From NCBI RefSeq assembly GCF_021568775.1, contig NZ_JAKGSG010000034.1, positions 154,570 to 218,569 of the forward strand: DNA of 64,000 nucleotides. The letters run 5' to 3'. Below the pieces are notes generated by a model that worked only from the letters and a program-made list of their open reading frames with translations, was not told where the DNA came from and did not search any database. This document shows, piece by piece, positions 45,363 to 54,127 of this stretch. Source of the DNA: Antribacter soli (GTDB lineage: Bacteria; Actinomycetota; Actinomycetes; Actinomycetales; Cellulomonadaceae). Both the position numbers and the translations under genes were made by a program. Numbering within the stretch: the stretch's first letter is position 1; each line of letters begins with the position of its first letter.

Positions 45363-47041
45363 CCGCGCGCCCCCTCGTCGCCCTGCTGCGCGGCGGCCAG
45401 CAGCGGCGCGACCAGGGCCGCGAGCGACCGCCGGTCCGGCTTGCGCGAGCGGCCGGCGAGCGGGACGTGCGACACCTCGACGACGAGGTCGGGCAGGGCG
45501 CCGTGGTCCAGCACGTCGGGGAGCCGGGCCTCCACCGCCCGGGCCAGCAGCGTCCCTGTGCCGACGACGACCTCGTCCACCGGCTCGCTCTCGTCCGAGA
45601 CCACCACGAGCACCACCCGCTCGTCGCCGTCCGGCACCGGCACACCCACGAGGAGCGCCTCGCCGACACCGGGCAGCGCCCGCAACCGCGGCTCGTACAG
45701 CCCGGGGTAGATGTTGAGCGTGCCGCGGATGATCATGTCGCGGGTCCGGCCCACGAGGACGATGCGGCCGGCGTCGTCGAACCAGGCCAGGTCCCCGGTC
45801 CGGTGCTCCTTCGCGCGGGGTGCGCCCGTGTCGAGGTCCGCGAGGTAGCCCGCCATGAGCGACGGGCCCGACAGCACGAGCTCGCCCACCGGGCGGCCCT
45901 CCCCGGTGCCGTCCGGGTCGGGCTCGGAGTCCTCGTGCCCCGAGAAGTCGAGGATCGCGGACACCCCGGCCAGGGGTGCGCCGACGAGATCGCCGTCGAC
46001 GTCGGCCGCCAGCTTCTCCTCGGCCTCCACCGCCGCCGCGGGCAGCATCTCCGTCGCCCCGTACACCGCGAGCCATCGCGTGCCCGGCAGCAGGGCCTGC
46101 GCCCGGCGCAGCAGTGCCTTGCGCACCGGCGCGGCCCCGAGCAGCACCGTGCGCGGCGCTCGCGGCGGGACCCGCCCGGCCTCGACGGCGTCGAGCAGAG
46201 CGGTCGCGTCCGCAGGCACGAGGAACGAGGCGTCCGCGCCGGCGGCGCCGCGCGCGAACGCGACCGGGTCCCGGCCCGGCGTCCGCGCCGGGATCTCCCA
46301 CGTGGCGCCCGCGAGCAGCGCCGGCAGGCCGATCGACATCTGGTCGGTGTGCACCGTCTGGCCCGCGGACAGGTCCACGACCTGCCGGAACAGGTCCAGG
46401 CCGCCGCCGAGCGTGCTCGCGGTGTGGACGACTGCACGCGGGTCCGCGGTGGTGCCCGACGTGAAGACGACGAGTGCCTCCGCGTCGGGGCTCGGCCCGA
46501 CGGGGACCTCCTGCCCCCGCCTCGACGCGAGGCGGGCGATGCGGCGGGCGCCGCGCGGCACCCCGGGCAGCCACGCCCCCGAATACAGGTGGCGGACCGG
46601 CAGCCGCCCGTAGTCGGGCAGGAGGAGACCGCGAGACCGGGCGAGGCGGCGCAGCGGGCGGGACGACGCCGCGTAGAGCAGGGCCTCGGTCGCCGCCCAC
46701 CGCGGACGGGCGGCGGCGAGGCGCGCGGCGAACAGCTCGGGCGTCGAGCCCGGGTCGACGAACACGTTCGACCCGCCCGCGGCCAGCACCGCGAGGCAGA
46801 GCATCACGCCCTCGGGCCGGGGCCGGATGCTGAACAGCACCCGGTCGCCCGGCCGGAGCCCTTCGGCGCGCAGCGCGGCGGCCGTCCGCTCGATCTGCCG
46901 GGCGAGCCGCCCGTAGGTCACGGTCCCGGACCGCCGTCCGACCCACCGCAGCGCGACGGCCTGGGGATCGGTCCGCCCGTCGGCGACGGCCTCGAGCAGA
47001 CGGGTGACGAAGTGCTCTGTGGTGTACTGCGCGCCGGTCAC
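45359..47041 (-). CDS. oleC: OleC-like AMP-dependent ligase (beta-lactone synthetase)
   Basis: 560 residues from a GTG that overlaps the P450 stop. ANL-superfamily ligase with P-loop FTSGTTADPRAVVH (Arg in place of the usual Lys), YGATEMLPAAAV, TGDLAWFDDAGRIVLVGRTRDMII and a C-terminal lysine in GRSRKPDRRS. YGATExLP is the pattern I associate with OleC rather than with acyl-CoA ligases, and the TRDMIIRGTLNIYPGLYEP segment agrees. OleC closes beta-hydroxy acids to beta-lactones using ATP. The OleB domain fused in Micrococcus-type OleBC is absent. Confidence 0.75.
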   Translation of the reverse strand: MTGAQYTTEHFVTRLLEAVADGRTDPQAVALRWVGRRSGTVTYGRLARQIERTAAALRAEGLRPGDRVLFSIRPRPEGVMLCLAVLAAGGSNVFVDPGSTPELFAARLAAARPRWAATEALLYAASSRPLRRLARSRGLLLPDYGRLPVRHLYSGAWLPGVPRGARRIARLASRRGQEVPVGPSPDAEALVVFTSGTTADPRAVVHTASTLGGGLDLFRQVVDLSAGQTVHTDQMSIGLPALLAGATWEIPARTPGRDPVAFARGAAGADASFLVPADATALLDAVEAGRVPPRAPRTVLLGAAPVRKALLRRAQALLPGTRWLAVYGATEMLPAAAVEAEEKLAADVDGDLVGAPLAGVSAILDFSGHEDSEPDPDGTGEGRPVGELVLSGPSLMAGYLADLDTGAPRAKEHRTGDLAWFDDAGRIVLVGRTRDMIIRGTLNIYPGLYEPRLRALPGVGEALLVGVPVPDGDERVVLVVVSDESEPVDEVVVGTGTLLARAVEARLPDVLDHGALPDLVVEVSHVPLAGRSRKPDRRSLAALVAPLLAAAQQGDEGARG

Positions 47042-48273
47042 CCGACCTCCGGTTCCAGTGTCAGCTCGAGCGAGCGGTAGGCGGGCACGAGGACGCCCCG
47101 TGCGACGCGGCGCCGGCCCACGCGCGGTACGCGGCCGGCGGCGGCGAGGGGGGCGAGCGCGTCGAGCACGACGTCGACCTGCGCGAGGGCGAGCGGCATG
47201 CCGAGGCAGAAGTGCGGCCCGGCGCCGAACCACAGATGGCGCACCGCTGGGTCGACGGGCCGGTCCGGGTCGAAACCGCCCGCCGCGCGGCAGCAGTTCA
47301 CTGTCGCGATCACGACCCGGTCCCCCGTGCCGACGCGCAGGTCACCCACCTGCGTCTCGCGGCGGACGGCCCTCAGCATCGCGGGGGTCGGGACGGTCAC
47401 GCGCAACCCCTCCTCGACGGCGCGACGGCGTCCGTCGGCGTCGGCGGCCAGCAGCCACCCCGTGCGACCCGTGTCGTGAGCGATCGCCAGCAGCCGCGGC
47501 AGGAACGACTGGATCGTCTCGGTCCCGGTCAGCACGAACGCGCCCACCGCGCCCGTCGCCTCGCGCTCGCTGAGCCCCAGCTCGCGCATCCGGCCGGGCA
47601 CCGTGGCCGGGTCGCCCGCGGCGTAGGCGGCGCGCGCCGGGGCGACGAGGCGGCCGAGCACCTCGCGGGCGCGCGCCACCTGCCCGGCGGTCAGGCCGCG
47701 CCGGTGCAGGCGGACGAGGCCCGTGATCGACTGCGCCGCCGCGATCGACTCGCGAACGGCCGCGTCGGTCGGGCTCAGCCCGACCATCCGGCAGATGACC
47801 GTGCCCGCGAGCGCGGTGACCGTCTCGGCGAGGTCGACCGTCTCGCCCGCCGCGAGCCGCTCGGCGAGCCGGGCGACCGCGGGTTCGGGTGCGCCGTCGT
47901 CGGGCGCCACGGACCCGACCAGCTCCCGCACCGAGCGCGGGCTGAACAGCGGGCCGAGGGCACGACGCAGGGAGGCGTGCTCGGCGCCCTCCATGTTGAG
48001 CAGGACGGACGGGCCGAGGACGGGCGTCCAGAGGTCCGACGGCGCGCCCGGGCCGACCTTCGAGAAGCTCTCGAGGTCGAGCAGGACCTCCCGGGCGAGC
48101 GAGGCGTCGTTCACGACGACGCCGACGCGCGGCAGGCGGACGACCGGGCGGTGCCGCAGCGAACGCAGGGCCGGGTAGGCCAGCGGGTGCGCGGCCCGCT
48201 GGACCCGCTCCTCCCAGGGGGCCTCGGGCCGGTCTCCTACGCTTGGCACACTTTTTCCGATGGCGACGCTCAC
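47038..48273 (-). CDS. Cytochrome P450
   Basis: 411 residues. Heme-ligand loop FGAGPHFCLGMPLA, K-helix E-x-x-R in EEGLRVTVP, I-helix VLTGTETIQSF with the acid-Thr pair. Soluble bacterial class, no membrane anchor. Likely hydroxylates or otherwise oxidises the acyl product of the surrounding Ole-like enzymes; the redox partners are not in this window. Starts with GTG overlapping the glycosyltransferase stop and ends overlapping the ligase start, so translational coupling runs through it. A second GTG ten codons later is possible. Confidence 0.9.
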   Translation of the reverse strand: MSVAIGKSVPSVGDRPEAPWEERVQRAAHPLAYPALRSLRHRPVVRLPRVGVVVNDASLAREVLLDLESFSKVGPGAPSDLWTPVLGPSVLLNMEGAEHASLRRALGPLFSPRSVRELVGSVAPDDGAPEPAVARLAERLAAGETVDLAETVTALAGTVICRMVGLSPTDAAVRESIAAAQSITGLVRLHRRGLTAGQVARAREVLGRLVAPARAAYAAGDPATVPGRMRELGLSEREATGAVGAFVLTGTETIQSFLPRLLAIAHDTGRTGWLLAADADGRRRAVEEGLRVTVPTPAMLRAVRRETQVGDLRVGTGDRVVIATVNCCRAAGGFDPDRPVDPAVRHLWFGAGPHFCLGMPLALAQVDVVLDALAPLAAAGRVPRVGRRRVARGVLVPAYRSLELTLEPEVG

Positions 48274-49040
48274 CGGATGTCCACCATCTCGGGGCGGTAC
48301 CGGTGGTCGGCGTACCAGCCGAGCGTCCGCAGCAGCCCCCAGGCATGCACCCGGCGCGTCGACGCGAGCACCCACACCTCCGGGTGCGCCCCGTACCGCG
48401 TCGTGATCCGGCGCACCGCGTTGACCAGCGCGCGGTCCTCGTGCAGGTCCTCGATGCGGGTGCGCGGGAAGCCGCCCGCCGCCTCGTACAGCGCGGCCGT
48501 GATCGCCATGTTGCAGCCCGGCGTCATGACGTACGGCCCGAGGTACCCGTCGTCGCGGTTGCCCGGCCGCACCTTGCCGAACGCGCTCGCCACCGCGAGC
48601 GCCGCCGCCAGCGCGCCCTGCTGGAAGCCCGACACGGGCCGGTCGTCAGTGCGCGGCACGAGCCGCCCCGCGACCAGCTCGTCCCCGGACGCGAACGCCC
48701 GGCGCACGTCCCGCGTCCACGTGGGCGGCGGCAGGCAGTCGGCGTCGGTCCGGGCGAGCAGCACCGCGCCCCCCGCGATCGCCGCCCGCATCCCGGTGTC
48801 GGCGGCGGCCCCCGTCCCCTTGACCGGCTCGTCGACGACACGCCAGCGCCCCCGGCCCCACTCCGCGGCCGCGGCACGCGCGACGTCGCCGGTGCCGTCG
48901 GTCGAGCCGTTGTCCACCACGACGAGGTCGAAGTCGTCGTCCTCCTGGGCGTGCAGCGCCTCGAGCGTGGCGCGCAGCCCGCCCGGGTGCGCCTCGTTCA
49001 GGGCGGGTACGACGACGGCCAGCGGCTCTCCCGTGCTCAC
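48270..49040 (-). CDS. Family 2 glycosyltransferase
   Basis: 256 residues from GTG. GT-A fold: VVVPALNEAHPGGLRATLEAL, VVVDNGSTDGTGDVA, DxD-type motif LARTDADCLPPP, and the catalytic acid in TRIEDLHEDRALV. No membrane helix. It presumably adds a sugar to the lipid product of the operon, or to a carrier lipid. Between the OleA-like and P450 genes, overlapping each by 4 bp. Confidence 0.87.
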   Translation of the reverse strand: MSTGEPLAVVVPALNEAHPGGLRATLEALHAQEDDDFDLVVVDNGSTDGTGDVARAAAAEWGRGRWRVVDEPVKGTGAAADTGMRAAIAGGAVLLARTDADCLPPPTWTRDVRRAFASGDELVAGRLVPRTDDRPVSGFQQGALAAALAVASAFGKVRPGNRDDGYLGPYVMTPGCNMAITAALYEAAGGFPRTRIEDLHEDRALVNAVRRITTRYGAHPEVWVLASTRRVHAWGLLRTLGWYADHRYRPEMVDIR

Positions 49041-50143
49041 CAGCGCACCACCATGACCCCCATGCTGATCCCGCCGGCCAGGCCCACGAGCACGACGACG
49101 TCGCCGCGGTGCAGCCGCCCCGTCTCCAGCGCGGTCACGAGCTGCAGCGGCAGCGACGCGGAGGCGACGTTGCCGTGGTCGGCGACGGTCACGATCGTGC
49201 GGTCGGCGGGCACGCCGAGGGCGGCGTGCACGTCGGCGAGGTACGACACGGCGACCTGGTGCACGGCGACCAGCGCGACGTCGTCCCAGCCGATCCCGGC
49301 CCGCCCCAGCGCCTCGCGCACCGTCCCGGTCCCGAGCGCGAGGAACACGTCGCGCAGCCGGGAACCGTCGATCTCGAAGTAGCTCCGGTCGGCGTCGCGC
49401 GGGTGCGCCGTGCCGCCCCCGGGCAGCATCCCCACGTCCCAGTGCGCGGACTCGGCCGCGAACGCGGACGCCAGGATGCCCGACGGCGGTCGCGCGTCCC
49501 CGGCGTTCCCCGCGAGCTCCGCCTCGACCTCGTCCGCCACCGAGACGGCCTCCACGAGCACGGCGGCGCCGGCGTCGGACATCGTGTAGCCGGGCGCGGA
49601 CAGCGCGTACGTCGCCCGGTCGGGCACGTCCCAGCGGACCGCGCGCGACGGCGCCTCGCCGCTCGCGACGAGGACCCGCGCGTACCGGCCCGTGCCGATG
49701 AGCGCCTCGGCCACCTCGATGCCGTTGAGCACGGAGTTGCAGGCGTTCTTCACGTCCATGACCGGCGCGCGGACGCCGAGCTTGGCGGCGACGATGTGGC
49801 TCGTCGCGGGCTCGACCATGTCCTGGCTGGCGGACGCGAACAGGAGCAGGTCGACGTCTTCCGGCCCGAGGCCCTCGGCGTCCAGCAGCCGGCGCGCCGC
49901 GGCGACCGCCAGGTCGGACGCCTGCTCGTCGTCGCGCAGGACGTGGACCTGCCTGACGCCGGTCAGGCGGGCGACCATCGGGATGCGGGGCACGACCAGG
50001 GGGTTGCGGCGGTGCAACGCCCGCTCGGCCTCGGCGACGTCGACAGTCCGCTCGGCCAGGTGCACGGCCACGGCCGCGATCCGCGCGACCGGCACTGAGA
50101 TCTGAGGGGTCGGCGACGGTGCGGTGGCCGGTTCGGGGAGCAC
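49037..50143 (-). CDS. oleA: OleA-like acyl-CoA condensing enzyme (KAS III/thiolase fold)
   Basis: 368 residues from GTG (a GTG 16 codons later is also possible). Catalytic triad Cys135 (VKNACNSVLNG), His295 (AVHQVAVSY), Asn325 (ADHGNVASAS). Glu111 in DMVEPATSHIV corresponds to the glutamate of OleA that acts in its non-decarboxylating head-to-head Claisen condensation; FabH enzymes lack it. This would join two fatty acyl-CoAs to a 2-alkyl-3-oxo acid. First gene of the operon, 71 bp from the divergent P450 start. Confidence 0.78.
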   Translation of the reverse strand: MLPEPATAPSPTPQISVPVARIAAVAVHLAERTVDVAEAERALHRRNPLVVPRIPMVARLTGVRQVHVLRDDEQASDLAVAAARRLLDAEGLGPEDVDLLLFASASQDMVEPATSHIVAAKLGVRAPVMDVKNACNSVLNGIEVAEALIGTGRYARVLVASGEAPSRAVRWDVPDRATYALSAPGYTMSDAGAAVLVEAVSVADEVEAELAGNAGDARPPSGILASAFAAESAHWDVGMLPGGGTAHPRDADRSYFEIDGSRLRDVFLALGTGTVREALGRAGIGWDDVALVAVHQVAVSYLADVHAALGVPADRTIVTVADHGNVASASLPLQLVTALETGRLHRGDVVVLVGLAGGISMGVMVVRW

Positions 50144-50214
50144 CCGGCACAGCGTAGCCGCGCGCACCGTGTCCCGGGTCCTGCTTGTCCGTTTTGGCTG
50201 GCAGACTGCGGCAC

Positions 50215-51522
50215 GTGCTCGCGACCCGTCGGCTCCTGCCAACCACCCACCACGAGCTGGGGCTGCTCTGGCAGGCGCGGCCCGCCATGGCGGGTCTCCT
50301 CGTCGCCGGGCTCCTCGCCGGACCCGGCGGACGCGGCCCCGCCGTGCGCAAGGTCCCCGGCATCGGCTGGGTCACGGCCGACCCGGTCGTCGCGCGGGCC
50401 GTCCTGCAGGACCACCGGTCGTTCACCATCCTCGGCGAGGGTGGCGTGGGCGACCTCTGGGCGCAGATCCTCGGCGACTGGGTGCTCGACCTGTTCGACG
50501 GCCCCGGCCACCACGACCTGCGGTCCCGTTCCCGCGAGCTGTTCACCGAGGCGAGCTCGGCGGAGCTGGTCCGCGGCGCCTGGGGCCCGACGCTCGACGC
50601 CGTCGGCGACCGCCTCCGCTCCGGCGAGGCCGTCGACGTCGCCCGGCTCGGCCGGGTGCTCGTCGGCCGCATGATGATCTCCCTGCTCGGCCTCCCCGCG
50701 CCCGACGGGCGTGCTGCAGGCGGCCCCGGCTGGCCCGACGACGAGGGCGCGCTCACCGCGTTCGCCACGGGCGAGCGCCTTGCCACCGTGGCCCTCGGCA
50801 CCGCCGGGTCCACCCGCCTGTCCCCCGCCCAGGTCGCCACGGCCCGCGGCCTCGTCGCCGAGCTCACGGCCGGCGTGCCGGAGGGCTGGCGGTCGGCGCC
50901 GCCGGAGCAGCTCCTGGGCCGGTGCCGCGAGCTCGGGCTCGGCCTCGAGGAGACGACTGGCCTCGCGAGCCTGCTCATGGTCGCGGGGACCGAGACCTCC
51001 GCGAGCGCCATCGCGCGGACGACGGCGCTCCTGGTCGACACCGGCGAGCAGGACCGGCTGCTGGCCAGGCTCGGCTCGGGGAGCACGCCGTCCGGCAGCC
51101 TGCTTCCCGGAGAGGACGACCCCATCGAGAATGCTGTCCGCGAGGGCCTGCGGATGACGAGCCCCGCCTCGGTGGTGGGTCGCGGCGTGGCCGCGGACGT
51201 GGAGGTCGGCGGGGCCCGCCTGCGGGCGGGCGAGCGGATCATGCTGCTCGTCTGGTCGGCGAACGCGGCCGTCGGGCCGTTCCGCGCCGACCGTCCGTAC
51301 GTACGCGAGACGCGCCAGCTCTGGTTCGGCGCGGGGCGGCACCTGTGCCTCGGCGCCGCGCTCGCGCGGGCCGAGATCGGCGCCGTCCTGCGCACCCTGT
51401 GGGACGACGGCGTGCCGCTGCGCATCGTGCGCCGCCGCGCGCAGCGCGGGGTGCTGATCCCGTCGTACGCGGAGCTGCTCGTCGCCCGTAATCCAGGTGC
51501 GGGGTCCGTGCGGGACGCGTAG
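50215..51522 (+). CDS. Cytochrome P450 (divergent)
   Basis: 435 residues from GTG; a TTG ten codons earlier is also in frame. Heme loop FGAGRHLCLGAALARAE, E-x-x-R in REGLRMTSP, I-helix LMVAGTETSAS. Distinct from the other P450 of the locus but of the same soluble class. It faces the Ole-like operon across 71 bp and leads into the ABC exporter genes after 12 bp, so it is probably cotranscribed with the exporter. Confidence 0.9.
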   Translation: MLATRRLLPTTHHELGLLWQARPAMAGLLVAGLLAGPGGRGPAVRKVPGIGWVTADPVVARAVLQDHRSFTILGEGGVGDLWAQILGDWVLDLFDGPGHHDLRSRSRELFTEASSAELVRGAWGPTLDAVGDRLRSGEAVDVARLGRVLVGRMMISLLGLPAPDGRAAGGPGWPDDEGALTAFATGERLATVALGTAGSTRLSPAQVATARGLVAELTAGVPEGWRSAPPEQLLGRCRELGLGLEETTGLASLLMVAGTETSASAIARTTALLVDTGEQDRLLARLGSGSTPSGSLLPGEDDPIENAVREGLRMTSPASVVGRGVAADVEVGGARLRAGERIMLLVWSANAAVGPFRADRPYVRETRQLWFGAGRHLCLGAALARAEIGAVLRTLWDDGVPLRIVRRRAQRGVLIPSYAELLVARNPGAGSVRDA

Positions 51523-51534
51523 AGTCTCGCGCTT

Positions 51535-52365
51535 GTGCCCCTTCCACCCGTCAGCCGACCGGTGCACGCCCTGCGCGTGTACGCGCGGCTGCTGGTGGCC
51601 GGAGTGCGGCGGCAGTCCTCCTACCCGCTGGCGACCCTCGCAGGCCTGGTCGCGAACGCGACCTTCGGGCTGCTCAAGACGGGGATCCTGCTCGCGGCCG
51701 TGGGCAGCGCGGGCGGCACCCTCGCCGGGTACGACGTCGGCACCATGAGTGCCTACGTCTGGCTGTCGCAGGGGTTGCTCGGGTCGGTCAACCTCTGGGG
51801 CGGCTCGGACATGATGCAGCGCATCCGGTCGGGCGACGTCGCGATCGACTTCCTGCGGCCGGTCGACGTGCAGGGTGCGGCGATCGCGACCGACGTCGGG
51901 AAGGGGCTGTTCGCCCTGTTGCCGCGCGGGCTGCCGAGCGTCCTGATCGGCGTGCTGGCGGTCGGCGTGACGATGCCCGCCACCCCGGGGCCGTACGTGC
52001 TCGGCGTGTTCAGCGTGCTCGTCGGCATCACCGTGTCCCACGCCCTCGTGTACCTGCTCGCGGTCACGGGGTTCTGGCTCGTCGAGACGCGGGGCGTCAC
52101 CGTGCTCTACATGTCGGTGTCGGGGCTCTTCGCGGGCCTGTTCACGCCGGTCTGGCTGTTCCCGGACTGGTTGCGGACGGCGGCCGAGGCCACCCCGTTC
52201 CCGTCGATGATGATGTACCCGATCGACGTGCTCACCGGCCGGGTCACGGGCGCCGACGCCGTCGGGGTGGTCGGGGTGCAGCTCGCGTGGCTCGCGGGCG
52301 TGCTCCTGCTCGGGCATGTGCTGACGCGAGCCGGGCGGCGGACGCTGGAGGTGCAGGGTGGCTGA
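51535..52365 (+). CDS. ABC-2 family transporter permease (first)
   Basis: 276 residues from GTG. Six hydrophobic helices with LSQGLLGSVNLWGGSDMMQRIRSGDVAIDFLRPVDVQG, the cytosolic loop typical of the PF06182-like ABC-2 permeases. Pairs with the next permease to form a heterodimeric exporter with the ATPase. Overlaps the next gene by 8 bp. Confidence 0.87.
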   Translation: MPLPPVSRPVHALRVYARLLVAGVRRQSSYPLATLAGLVANATFGLLKTGILLAAVGSAGGTLAGYDVGTMSAYVWLSQGLLGSVNLWGGSDMMQRIRSGDVAIDFLRPVDVQGAAIATDVGKGLFALLPRGLPSVLIGVLAVGVTMPATPGPYVLGVFSVLVGITVSHALVYLLAVTGFWLVETRGVTVLYMSVSGLFAGLFTPVWLFPDWLRTAAEATPFPSMMMYPIDVLTGRVTGADAVGVVGVQLAWLAGVLLLGHVLTRAGRRTLEVQGG

Positions 52366-53170
52366 CGCGCTCGCCCGGCTCGCGCCCTACCGCGCCGTGC
52401 TGGCCTCCCGGGTGCGCTCGCAGCGCAGCTATCGCGCCAACTTCGTCCTCGACCTGGTGGGCGCCGTCCTCATCGGGCTCATGGAGTTCACCGAGATCTG
52501 GGTGCTGTTCCACGCGGTCGACGGCATCGGCGGGTTCACCTTCGCGCAGATCCTGCTCGTCTTCGGGATCGCGGACCTCACGTTCTCGCTCGCGGACCTC
52601 GTCGTGGGGCACTGCGACTCGCTGCCCACCTACGTACGCGCCGGGACGCTCGACGTGTTCTTCCTGCGCCCGCAGCCGGTGCTGCTGCAGCTCATCACGA
52701 GCGACATCAGCCTGCGCCGCCTCGCGCGGGCCACCGTGGGGCTGGGGGCGCTCGTAGCCGGGCTCGTCATCAACGACATCGCCTGGGACGCACGCTCGGT
52801 GGCGCTGCTCGCCATCGCCCTCGTCTGCGGGGTCGTCATGTTCGCGTCGGTCTTCGTGACCGCGGCCGGGCTCCAGTTCTTCCTCGTCAACGGCGCCGAG
52901 ATGACCAACGCGTTCGTGTACGGCGGGCGGTACGCGGCCACGCAGCCCGCGTCGGTGTGGCCGAAGGCCGTCGTCGTCGTGTTCGGCTTCGTGTTCCCGA
53001 TGGCGTTCGCCGCCTACCTCCCGGTCACGGCGCTGCTGGGCCTGCCCGGCGCGCCCTGGCTGCCGTCCTGGCTGGGCTGGTGCGCGCCCCTCGCGGCCGC
53101 CTGGTCCGTCACTCTCGCCCTGCTGTGCTGGCGGTGGGGCGTACGCCACTACCGAGGAGCGGGCGGATGA
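52358..53170 (+). CDS. ABC-2 family transporter permease (second)
   Basis: 270 residues from GTG, overlapping both neighbours. Six helices; loop VVGHCDSLPTYVRAGTLDVFFLRPQPVLLQLI corresponds to the R-x-G-x-L/I-D-x-x-L-x-x-P motif of its partner. The pair resembles the viologen/antibiotic exporter type. With the P450 it probably serves the Ole-like pathway by exporting its product. Confidence 0.87.
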   Translation: MADALARLAPYRAVLASRVRSQRSYRANFVLDLVGAVLIGLMEFTEIWVLFHAVDGIGGFTFAQILLVFGIADLTFSLADLVVGHCDSLPTYVRAGTLDVFFLRPQPVLLQLITSDISLRRLARATVGLGALVAGLVINDIAWDARSVALLAIALVCGVVMFASVFVTAAGLQFFLVNGAEMTNAFVYGGRYAATQPASVWPKAVVVVFGFVFPMAFAAYLPVTALLGLPGAPWLPSWLGWCAPLAAAWSVTLALLCWRWGVRHYRGAGG

Positions 53171-54114
53171 TCATCGAGACGACGGGCCTGACACGCGAGT
53201 TCCGGGTCCGGGACGGGCTGCGCCGCCGGACGGTGCGCGCTGTCGACGACCTCTCGCTGGCGGTCGAGGCGGGCGAGTCGGTCGGTTACATCGGGGCCAA
53301 CGGCGCGGGGAAGTCCACGACGATCAAGATGCTCGTCGGCATCCTCGTGCCCACCGCCGGCGAGGTGCGCACCTGCGGGCTGCGGCCGGTCCGGGACCGG
53401 CGCGACCTCGCCCGGCGCATCGGCGTGGTGTTCGGGCAGCGGTCGCAGCTGTGGTGGGACCTGCCGGTCCGGGAGTCGTTCGAGATCCTGGCCACGATCC
53501 ACGGGCTGCCCGCCGGCGAGGCACGGGCCCGCACCGCGGAGCTGGTCGAGCTCCTCGAGATGGACGACTTCCTCGCCACGCCGGTGCGGCAGGTCTCGCT
53601 CGGGCAGCGCATGCGCGCCGAGATCGCGGCCGCGCTGCTGCACCGGCCCGACCTGCTGATCCTCGACGAGCCCACCATCGGCCTGGACGTGCTGTCCAAG
53701 CAGCGCCTGCGCGAGTTCCTCGTGGCAGAGCGCCGCGAGCACGGGACCACGCTCCTGCTCACCACGCACGACATGGGCGACATCGAGCGGCTCTGCGACC
53801 GCGTCCTCGTGGTCGACCACGGCCGGCTCGCCTACGACGGCACCCTCGACGGCCTCGCCCGCACCGTCGGCGCGCAGCGCGTGCTCGTGGTAGACCTGGC
53901 CACGCCTGCCGACGACCTCACGGGTATCCCTGACGCCACCCACGTGCGCAGCGAGGGTGGTGGCCTGCGCCAGCACCTCGCGTTCGACGCGGAGAGCACG
54001 ACGGCGGCGCGCGTGCTGGCCGCCGTCTCCGAGAGCGCCGAGGTGCGCGACCTGTCGATCGAGGAGCCGGAGATCGAGGACGTGGTCCGGCGCCTCTACG
54101 CGGCGTCGCGCTGA
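53167..54114 (+). CDS. ABC transporter ATPase
   Basis: 315 residues. Walker A GANGAGKST, the VVFGQRSQLWWDLPVRES Q-loop that marks ATPases of this two-permease group, signature VSLGQRMRAE, Walker B LLILDEPTIGLD, H-loop LTTHDMGDIERL. The start ATG overlaps the permease TGA. Last gene of the four-gene plus-strand operon; its stop is 13 bp from the convergent VOC-repeat gene. Confidence 0.93.
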   Translation: MIIETTGLTREFRVRDGLRRRTVRAVDDLSLAVEAGESVGYIGANGAGKSTTIKMLVGILVPTAGEVRTCGLRPVRDRRDLARRIGVVFGQRSQLWWDLPVRESFEILATIHGLPAGEARARTAELVELLEMDDFLATPVRQVSLGQRMRAEIAAALLHRPDLLILDEPTIGLDVLSKQRLREFLVAERREHGTTLLLTTHDMGDIERLCDRVLVVDHGRLAYDGTLDGLARTVGAQRVLVVDLATPADDLTGIPDATHVRSEGGGLRQHLAFDAESTTAARVLAAVSESAEVRDLSIEEPEIEDVVRRLYAASR

Positions 54115-54127
54115 TCGTCGCAGATAC

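Noticed and set aside
49037..50143. Reading the OleA-like protein as FabH of primary fatty acid synthesis
   Set aside because: The glutamate in DMVEPATS and the OleC/OleD partners fit OleA better, and no fab genes are near; still listed as a way to refute the main finding.
48270..51425. One long minus-strand frame joining the glycosyltransferase to a 1051-codon product
   Set aside because: Only the last 256 codons show a GT2 fold; the part before them overlaps oleA in another frame and lies antisense to the divergent P450.
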